This document shows positions 1 through 5,041 of a stretch of DNA of 7,792 nt, in pieces. The number at the start of each line of letters is the position of its first letter. The first letter of the stretch is position 1. The stretch covers positions 1 to 7,792 of the forward strand of contig JAJXXM010000302.1 of assembly GCA_021781095.1 (NCBI GenBank), given 5' to 3'. The position numbers and the translations under genes were made by a program. The notes under the pieces were generated by a model that saw only the letters and a list, made by a program, of their open reading frames with translations, did not search any database and had not been told where the DNA came from. Source of the stretch: a bacterium (GTDB lineage Bacteria; Eremiobacterota; Eremiobacteria; Baltobacterales; Baltobacteraceae).

Positions 1-399
1 CAAAAGATCGTCGCGCGCATCTACGATCCGCAGCGCGGGCAACTCTATCGCGACCTCGGCGTCGAGACCGTCTGTCCGACGACCGTCAACGCACAACTCA
101 TTCGCGATCGGCTCGTCGAATCGTCGACGAAGAGCACCCCGGAGATCGAATTCGGCGTTCTCACCACGCTGGTCGCGCACGTCGGCGCGGCACAAGTCGA
201 CAAACGCGTCGGCGAATTTGAAGAGTTCGAACGCATTCGCATCGCGGGGCTCATTCGGAAGGGCCGTTTGCTCGTCGTTTCGAGCGACACGATTTTGGAA
301 AAGGGCGACGAAGTGCACGCCGTCGTCGCCTCCGACGCCTTCGAGAGCTTCGTCCAATCATTTCCCGACGCGCGCAAAGCCAAACCGGTGAGGTCGTAA
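1..399 (+). CDS. RCK/TrkA-family potassium transport regulator, C-terminal part (5' end outside window)
   Basis: The open frame runs from base 1 to TAA at 397-399 and gives 132 residues with no start in view, so it is the 3' part of a gene entering from the left. The first 40 or so residues (ARIYDP near 5-10, then a segment ending GVETVCPTT at 20-28) look like the last strand and helix of an RCK_N (TrkA-N) Rossmann domain. Residues about 52-118 look like an RCK_C (TrkA-C) domain: a strand-rich stretch around 78-94 (ERIRIAGLIRKGRLLVV) and the usual KGDEV turn near 101-105. RCK proteins form cytoplasmic rings that bind NAD(H) or ATP and gate K+ channels or transporters such as TrkH/KtrB. The nucleotide-binding glycine motif would lie outside the window. 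It is immediately followed by a second RCK gene, so the two probably share a transcript and may assemble together. The family call is firm; the exact partner is unknown. Confidence 0.88.
   Translation, partial: QKIVARIYDPQRGQLYRDLGVETVCPTTVNAQLIRDRLVESSTKSTPEIEFGVLTTLVAHVGAAQVDKRVGEFEEFERIRIAGLIRKGRLLVVSSDTILEKGDEVHAVVASDAFESFVQSFPDARKAKPVRS
390..394 (+). promoter_or_regulatory. Ribosome binding site of the second RCK gene
   Basis: GAGGT at 390-394 matches the core of the anti-Shine-Dalgarno complement and sits 6 bases before the GTG at 401. It lies inside the last codons of the upstream RCK gene and supports the GTG as the true start. It is one of the few clear Shine-Dalgarno sequences at normal distance in the window. 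Confidence 0.6.
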
Positions 400-400
400 C

Positions 401-1087
401 GTGTTCATTCTCATCGTCGGCGGCGGCAAGGTCGGCTCCTATCTCACGCGCGCGTTGCTCGACCGCAAGAGCGAGGTCGTGGTCGTCGAAAAAGACGAAC
501 GCAAAGCAAAGAATCTCGAGCGACTCATCGGCCAGCAGGTGACCGTCGTCGGCGACGGCTGCGATCCGAAAGTTCTGCGCGCCGCCGGCGTCGAGCGCGC
601 CGATATCGTCGTCGCCGATACCGGTGACGACGAAGACAATCTGGTCGTCGTTCTGCTGAGCAAACGCATCTCGAAGGCGCGCTGTATCGCGCGGGTCAAC
701 AATCCGCGCAACCGACGTATTTTCGAATCGCTCGACACGGGCGAACCGGTGACCGTGATTTCGTCGACGGAGATCATCCTCGATGTGCTCAACGAACACG
801 TCAGTGCGGCGGGATACGGCGCCGTTCTCGAAACGATGCATCTCTTTGGAAAAGGGAACCTGCACCTCACAAAGATGTCGGTCGCCGCGGTCTCCGCGGT
901 CGTCGGCAAAGAGATCGGTGAGATCGAGCTTCCCAACGATACCGTCCTCGTCGCCATCGAACGCGAAGGCGAGGAGATCGTGGTTCCGAGCGGTCACACG
1001 CGCCTGCAGGCCGGCGATCGCGTGATCGCCGTCGTTAAAAACGGCGCGCGCGAGCGGCTCGCGCAAATGTTAGGAGCGGGAGGCTAA
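401..1087 (+). CDS. RCK/TrkA-family potassium transport regulator, single-RCK form
   Basis: A complete 228-residue protein starting at GTG 401 and ending at TAA 1085-1087. The N-terminus is a classic RCK_N Rossmann fold: strand FILIVG, glycine motif GGGKVG (residues 7-12), and an acidic end of the second strand (VVVVEKDE, Glu30), the pattern that binds the ribose of NAD. GDGCDP (51-56) and TGDDEDN (74-80) are the usual third- and fourth-strand signatures. Residues about 150-222 form an RCK_C domain with the late RLQAGDRVIAVV segment. The length is that of the KtrA type with one RCK_N/RCK_C unit rather than the double-length TrkA of enterobacteria. It likely sits in the cytoplasm as a ring bound to a K+ transporter. 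The start is supported by GAGGT 6 bases upstream, and there is a one-base gap to the preceding RCK gene. Its last 18 bases overlap the end of the convergent antiporter gene. Confidence 0.93.
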   Translation: MFILIVGGGKVGSYLTRALLDRKSEVVVVEKDERKAKNLERLIGQQVTVVGDGCDPKVLRAAGVERADIVVADTGDDEDNLVVVLLSKRISKARCIARVNNPRNRRIFESLDTGEPVTVISSTEIILDVLNEHVSAAGYGAVLETMHLFGKGNLHLTKMSVAAVSAVVGKEIGEIELPNDTVLVAIEREGEEIVVPSGHTRLQAGDRVIAVVKNGARERLAQMLGAGG

Positions 1088-2143
1088 GAGCCTTCGCGCG
1101 CTGCGCGGCAGCGCGAGCGTTCCTACCAGCATCGTCACCAGAACCGCGACGAACACGATCGCGCGAGCGCTCTGCGCTCCGGGTAAGTGCACGTCGATCG
1201 TAAAAATCAGCGCCAGCGAGAGCGCTCCACGCACGCCCGCCGTGGCGATGAACCGTCGCCGCGCGGCATCGAGCTCCGGCAGCACGCGCAAGAGCCCCAT
1301 CGTCGTGATGAGGCGCGCCGCCGCGAGCGCGAGTACGACCGCTCCCGCACCGATCAACGCACTACGGGCATCGAGCAGATTGAAGCTCGCGCCCATCCAT
1401 GCAAAGAGCACGAAGTTCAGCGCGACGGCGGCCCAACGCCAATAGGCTTCGGCGCCGTCGAGCGTTGCCGAATCGAGCGTTCTCTCGATGCGCGTTCGCA
1501 TGAAGATGCCGAGCGTCACCACGGCGACGATCCCCGATCCTCCGAACGCGTCGGCGGCGATCGCGACGGCGTAGACGCCGAGCACGCTGAGCGCCCACAG
1601 CGAGAACGGGCGGCGAAGGCGCAGCCGCGATGCAAGGCGTCCGACCAAATCGCCGACGGCGGCGCCGAGAAGCGCCGCGACGAGCGAGAGCACGAGATTG
1701 CTCGCGCGCACGAGTGCGACCGCGAAGGCATCGTTGAAGAGCGACTCCGCTTCGACGATCGCCACCAAGCTCGGGGGCGCCCCGACCGAACGCGCGAAGG
1801 CGATCACGGCGACGGGGTCGGTCGCGCTCAACGCGGCACCGACCGTCCATGCCAACGGCCAGGGAAATGCGAGCAGCAACAGCACGCCGGCAACGCACAG
1901 GGCGGCGATCGCTACTCCGGGCAGCACCAGCATCGCGACCGGGCGCCACGCGCGCCGTACCGCGGCGAGATCGAGGTTCCAGGCCGCCTCGAAGAGCAGC
2001 GGCGGAACGATATAATGCAGCGTCGCAGGTGCGAACGCCGCGCCGACGGGACCGGCAAAGAGCATCCCGGCGAAGGCTCCCAGGAGCGCGACCCCGGGAA
2101 GCACCCAGATCGGCAGCGGTCGCAGAGCGGTCGGCACGGCCAT
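1070..2143 (-). CDS. CPA1-family sodium(cation)/proton antiporter, short form
   Basis: A 357-residue, strongly hydrophobic protein with roughly ten predicted membrane segments. It shows the CPA1 (NhaP/NHE-like) hallmarks in order: PPLLFEAAWNLDL (47-59), ALSATDPVAV (104-113), EAESLFNDA (131-139) with the ion-binding Asn137-Asp138 pair, GGSGIVAVV (201-209), and AGVRGALSLAL (302-312) with the conserved Arg305. It should exchange Na+ or K+ for H+ across the cytoplasmic membrane. The ATG at 2141-2143 overlaps the stop of the upstream radical SAM gene (TAATG), with no Shine-Dalgarno sequence, so reinitiation is likely. The open frame continues upstream to about 2653, but that extension is arginine-rich and not hydrophobic, and it is the shadow of the radical SAM gene. 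Compared with the family as I know it, the first membrane helix is missing and the loop after the ND motif looks short, so activity is not certain. Last gene of the minus-strand run. Confidence 0.88.
   Translation of the reverse strand: MAVPTALRPLPIWVLPGVALLGAFAGMLFAGPVGAAFAPATLHYIVPPLLFEAAWNLDLAAVRRAWRPVAMLVLPGVAIAALCVAGVLLLLAFPWPLAWTVGAALSATDPVAVIAFARSVGAPPSLVAIVEAESLFNDAFAVALVRASNLVLSLVAALLGAAVGDLVGRLASRLRLRRPFSLWALSVLGVYAVAIAADAFGGSGIVAVVTLGIFMRTRIERTLDSATLDGAEAYWRWAAVALNFVLFAWMGASFNLLDARSALIGAGAVVLALAAARLITTMGLLRVLPELDAARRRFIATAGVRGALSLALIFTIDVHLPGAQSARAIVFVAVLVTMLVGTLALPRSARRLLASRS
1097..1115. other. Short GC hairpin just after the second RCK stop
   Basis: CGCGCTG (1097-1103) and CAGCGCG (1109-1115) pair perfectly as a 7-base stem with a 5-base loop, starting 10 bases after the RCK stop codon. 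It lies inside the 3' end of the antiporter gene. There is no T-run after it on either strand, so it does not qualify as an intrinsic terminator. It could slow polymerase or protect the 3' end of the RCK message. GC-rich coding DNA yields such stems by chance. Confidence 0.2.
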
Positions 2144-3369
2144 TAATGCACGTGCGTGAAGTTGCCGACGCGAACGCCGCGTGCGGCGATGCTCTCGATC
2201 GCCGCGCGCATTCCCACCGTTTCTTGGGGGCGCCCGACGAGTGCGAAATAGCGATGCGGATCGATGTTGAGCGTGCGCGTTTGGACCATATCGACGGGTT
2301 GCTCGCGCAAAAACCGCTCCATCGCCGCGACTTCGTCGACGTCGTCGGTAACGCCGGGATGCGTCAGCAGGTTCAGCGAGACGCGCAACCCGGCCGCTCG
2401 CGCGACGCGAATCGAATCGAAGACGTCGGCGAGGCCGTATCCCTGCGGGCGATAATAGGCGGCGTAGGTCGCCTCGCGGAAACTGTTGAGGCTGATCCGC
2501 ACCGCTTGGAGCCCCGCCTCGATGCAGCGAGCGAGTTCGCGCGGGCGGCTTCCGTTGGTATTGAGATTCACCGTCCCGTTCGTACGCACGCGGCGAATCT
2601 TCTCGATCGCCGCAGCGATCGCGTGCGAGCGCAGCAGCGGTTCGCCCTCGCACCCCTGTCCGAAACTCACGATCCCTTCGGGGACCCGTTCCAAATGCTC
2701 GATTGCAACGCGCGCGATCTCATCGGCCTGCATCTCGACGGCGATACGCGTCTGCGGTGAGGGCAATCCCGCATCGGGTTCCTGTTCGGAGATGCATCCG
2801 ACGCAACGAGCGTTGCATTTCGGCGAGACGGGTAACGCCGCTTCGCCGCGCGCGAGAAAGACGTTCTGCGCGGTGAAACAACCGTACTCGCCGGCACAGA
2901 CGCGCAGCTGGGCGAGCATGCGATTTCCGGGATCGCGCGCGCAGCGCTCCTCGAGCAACCTCTCCAGCTCGCCCTCGGCGAAGCGCCGCGGCTCCCAATC
3001 CTCATCGCGATCGGTGCGCATCGCGGCGACGTAGAGTTCGTCGTCGATCGCGCACGCAAACGTGTACCCAAAGAGCGGCAGCGCCGGCGCGGCGGCATCG
3101 GCCTCAAACGCCGGCACGAGCAAACGCGTGTAACCCGCGGGCAGCAAGACGCCGAGCGCGTGGCGGCGCGTTTCGACGCCGCGCACGCTCAACGGACGTC
3201 GCAGCGGCAGCAGCGTCGGAACGCTTCCCGGCGGCGCGGGAACGAGTTCGTCGGGGCGCGGCGCTCGCACGATGCCGCCGTCGGCGAGCGGCTCGCTCCG
3301 TTCGTCGAAATAATAGCGGCCGCGCGCGTCGGCGTAGGCGAGCGCGAGGGGCGCGCGTTTACGCGACAT
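2143..3369 (-). CDS. Radical SAM protein of unknown function with an N-terminal accessory domain
   Basis: A 408-residue protein. The radical SAM cluster is CNARCVGC: Cys185, Cys189 and Cys192 in CxxxCxxC spacing, which would hold a 4Fe-4S cluster that cleaves S-adenosylmethionine. It is followed by FGQGCEGEP (236-244), corresponding to the SAM-binding GGE region, NLNTNGS (268-274), and RISLNS (291-296) as later barrel strands. The first 155 or so residues are an accessory region I cannot assign. A CxxxxxC pair (Cys158, Cys164, in RVCAGEYGCFTAQN) comes just before the core. From memory, similar uncharacterised proteins with a CxGCIS cluster and a GQGCEGEP motif occur in Clostridia. It lacks the MiaB N-terminal and TRAM domains and the RlmN signatures. 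The start is the ATG at 3367-3369, since the frame upstream is the shadow of dapF. It overlaps dapF by 11 bases and hands over to the antiporter by TAATG. The substrate is unknown. Confidence 0.88.
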   Translation of the reverse strand: MSRKRAPLALAYADARGRYYFDERSEPLADGGIVRAPRPDELVPAPPGSVPTLLPLRRPLSVRGVETRRHALGVLLPAGYTRLLVPAFEADAAAPALPLFGYTFACAIDDELYVAAMRTDRDEDWEPRRFAEGELERLLEERCARDPGNRMLAQLRVCAGEYGCFTAQNVFLARGEAALPVSPKCNARCVGCISEQEPDAGLPSPQTRIAVEMQADEIARVAIEHLERVPEGIVSFGQGCEGEPLLRSHAIAAAIEKIRRVRTNGTVNLNTNGSRPRELARCIEAGLQAVRISLNSFREATYAAYYRPQGYGLADVFDSIRVARAAGLRVSLNLLTHPGVTDDVDEVAAMERFLREQPVDMVQTRTLNIDPHRYFALVGRPQETVGMRAAIESIAARGVRVGNFTHVH

Positions 3370-4141
3370 CGTCGTGCAGAACGCCGTCGAAGACGCGGAG
3401 GGCGGGGCCGATGAGCGTAGCTTCACCGCGCGCGTCGAAATCGACCGCGAGGGTGCCGCCCGGAACTTCGACGCGCATCGGCGTCGAGAGCAGATCGCGC
3501 ATGCGCGTCGCCGCCGCAACGGCGACCGCTCCGGTGCCGCAGGCCTGCGTCTCACCGACGCCGCGTTCGAAATGACGCACGCGCACGCAATTCGGTTCGA
3601 CGACGGCGAGATGCACGTTCGCCCCCTCGGCGAAGGCCGGCTCTCCGGCGATGCGCGCGGCGATCGCCGCGAGATCGACACCCTCGAGCGCGTCGACGAA
3701 GAGGACGACGTGCGGGTTTCCTACCCGCACCACCGTCGCATCGGGGTACGCGAGCGTTCCGCGCTCGATCTGCGTCGCACCCATCGCGACGCGAATTCGC
3801 CACGCTCCTTCGCGGCTCTCGATCGCCGTCTCCCGGACGCCCGCGAGCGTTTCGATCGCAAGCCGATCGGGCTCCCCCGCCTCGGCGAGATAGCGCGCGA
3901 CGCAGCGGATGCCGTTGCCGCACATCTCGGCCTCGCTACCATCGGCGTTGATGACGCGCATGCGCGCGTCGGCGATGACCGATCGTTCAGTCGTCAGTAC
4001 GCCGTCGGCTCCGACGCCGGTGTGGCGATCGCACCAGCGGCGCGCGAAAGCGGCGAGATGCGGAATCGAACGCTCGCGCGTGTCGATAACGATGAAATCG
4101 TTTCGGGTGCCGTGCATCTTCGCAAAGGGGATCGCCGTCAT
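3359..4141 (-). CDS. dapF: Diaminopimelate epimerase
   Basis: DapF interconverts LL- and meso-2,6-diaminopimelate in the cytoplasm, without a cofactor, by a two-cysteine mechanism. This supplies lysine synthesis and peptidoglycan cross-links. The 260 residues fit the usual 260-290. Key motifs are all present: KMHGTRNDFIVID (8-20), NADGSEAEMCGNGIRC (65-80) with catalytic Cys74, GNPHVV (141-146), ERGVGETQACGTGA (192-205) with catalytic Cys201, and PGGTLAV (227-233). The one unusual residue is Arg13 in HGTRNDF, where many homologues have Gly, but this site varies in the family. The ATG at 4139-4141 abuts the miaA stop (TAAATG). No Shine-Dalgarno sequence is close to it; a GGAGG about 33 bases upstream may act through a tiny ORF ending at this start. 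The gene overlaps the downstream radical SAM gene by 11 bases. The identity is secure. Confidence 0.97.
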   Translation of the reverse strand: MTAIPFAKMHGTRNDFIVIDTRERSIPHLAAFARRWCDRHTGVGADGVLTTERSVIADARMRVINADGSEAEMCGNGIRCVARYLAEAGEPDRLAIETLAGVRETAIESREGAWRIRVAMGATQIERGTLAYPDATVVRVGNPHVVLFVDALEGVDLAAIAARIAGEPAFAEGANVHLAVVEPNCVRVRHFERGVGETQACGTGAVAVAAATRMRDLLSTPMRVEVPGGTLAVDFDARGEATLIGPALRVFDGVLHDDVA

Positions 4142-4161
4142 TTATGAAGGCGTTGGCGCAT
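4138..4161 (-). other. Possible seven-codon coupling ORF before dapF with its own GGAGG
   Basis: On the minus strand an ATG at 4159-4161 opens a frame of seven codons (MRQRLHK) ending in TGA at 4138-4140. That TGA overlaps the dapF ATG as ATGA. Upstream of it, the complement of CCTCC at 4174-4178 gives GGAGG, with 12 bases between it and the ATG, which is long but usable. It lies wholly inside the end of miaA in another frame. It could load ribosomes and deliver them to the dapF start. This is inference from spacing only; the ribosome site may be fortuitous. Confidence 0.25.
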
Positions 4162-5041
4162 GCCCCAGGGCTTCCTCCGCCGACCGCACGAGATCGTCGG
4201 CGCCGAGCCATTCGATATCGGGCTCCGTGCGAAACCAAGCGATCTGGCGGCGCGCGTAACGGCGCGTCGCACGTGCGAGTGCGACCAAGGTCTCTTCGAA
4301 CGTGCTCTGTCCGCGCAGATACGCGAGCGCCTGCGGGTAGCCGACGGCATCGGCGGCGACCGCGCGCGCACCGAGCGCCTCGGCTTCGTCGAGCAAGCCG
4401 CCGGCGAGCATCGCGCGAGCGCGCGCCTCGATGCGCCGATCGATCTCCGGCAGCGGCAGATCGAGCGCGAAGGTTCGGAACGAGAGCGCGCGCGAGAGCA
4501 GTGTCGGAATCTCCGCGCGCTCCTCGCGCGTCGGCGCGAGGGCGATCTCGAGCGCGCGCCCGATGCGATAGAGATCGTTTCGCTCGATCGCCGCGGCGCG
4601 CGACGGATCGCGCAGCGCGAGCCACTCGTGCAGCACCTCGGGGGGATGCGCGCGCATCTCGCGCGCGATACGCGCGCGTAGTTCCTCGTCCCCCCGTTGG
4701 CCGAGTGCGACTCCCCCGCGCAAAACGCGCAGGTAGAATCCCGTACCGCCGACGACGATCGGGCGGCGCCCGCGTGCGCGAATATCTTCGATCGCCGCAA
4801 TCGCATCGCGTGCGAACTGTGCGGCCGAGTAGCGCCGCTCGGGATCGAGAAACTCCACGCAGTGATGGCGTATCTCGCGCTGCGCGGCGTCGTCGGGAGC
4901 CGCGGTGCCGACGCGCATGCCGCGATAGATCTGCCGCGAATCGGCACCAACGATCTCTCCGCCGACCGCACGAGCGATCCGCATCGCCACCTCGCTCTTA
5001 CCCGACGCCGTCGCGCCGACGATCACGCAGAGGTCGGTCAC
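4142..5041 (-). CDS. miaA: tRNA dimethylallyltransferase
   Basis: MiaA transfers the dimethylallyl group of DMAPP to N6 of adenosine 37 in tRNAs that read codons starting with U, giving i6A. The 299 residues match the family. Visible motifs are the P-loop GATASGKS (9-16), ADSRQIYRGMRVGTA (33-47) that binds the tRNA base and active-site region, IRHH (57-60), VVGGTGFYLRVLRGG (96-110), RNDLYRIGRALEI (154-166), GYPQALAYLRG (234-244) and TRRYARRQIAWFR (259-271). The start is GTG at 5039-5041, which overlaps the mutL stop as GTGA and places the P-loop at the normal distance from the N-terminus. The frame stays open far upstream, to about 6139, but this is arginine-rich shadow of mutL. Translation is probably coupled to mutL. 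The last codons contain a possible ribosome-loading site for dapF. mutL-miaA adjacency is common in bacteria. Confidence 0.97.
   Translation of the reverse strand: MTDLCVIVGATASGKSEVAMRIARAVGGEIVGADSRQIYRGMRVGTAAPDDAAQREIRHHCVEFLDPERRYSAAQFARDAIAAIEDIRARGRRPIVVGGTGFYLRVLRGGVALGQRGDEELRARIAREMRAHPPEVLHEWLALRDPSRAAAIERNDLYRIGRALEIALAPTREERAEIPTLLSRALSFRTFALDLPLPEIDRRIEARARAMLAGGLLDEAEALGARAVAADAVGYPQALAYLRGQSTFEETLVALARATRRYARRQIAWFRTEPDIEWLGADDLVRSAEEALGHAPTPS

Noticed and set aside
1097..1115. Intrinsic terminator for the RCK genes
   Set aside because: The 7-base stem is real but no T-run follows on either strand, and it lies in coding sequence. I kept it only as a hairpin of low weight.
1187..2146. 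A 319-residue plus-strand open frame opposite the antiporter
   Set aside because: The composition is dominated by Arg, Asp, Glu and Gln with no motif; the other strand encodes clear CPA1 signatures.
2144..2653. Upstream extension of the antiporter frame
   Set aside because: It is not hydrophobic and lies opposite no gap: it is the radical SAM gene in another frame, so it cannot supply the missing first helix.
2143..3369. Radical SAM protein as MiaB acting after MiaA
   Set aside because: It lacks the MiaB N-terminal cysteine domain and the TRAM domain, and its cluster context (CNARCVGC) is different.
3370..3681. Upstream extension of the radical SAM frame
   Set aside because: It overlaps dapF out of frame and has shadow-like Arg/Ser composition. 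The ATG at 3369 gives a sensible start.
3374..4147. A 257-residue plus-strand open frame opposite dapF
   Set aside because: It mirrors dapF almost exactly and shows no motif, while DapF has both catalytic cysteine motifs.
4640..4682. CG-alternating stretch in miaA as a structural or regulatory element
   Set aside because: It codes for Arg/Ala-rich helices of MiaA (LRARIAREMRAH), and similar GCGCGC runs occur throughout the window.
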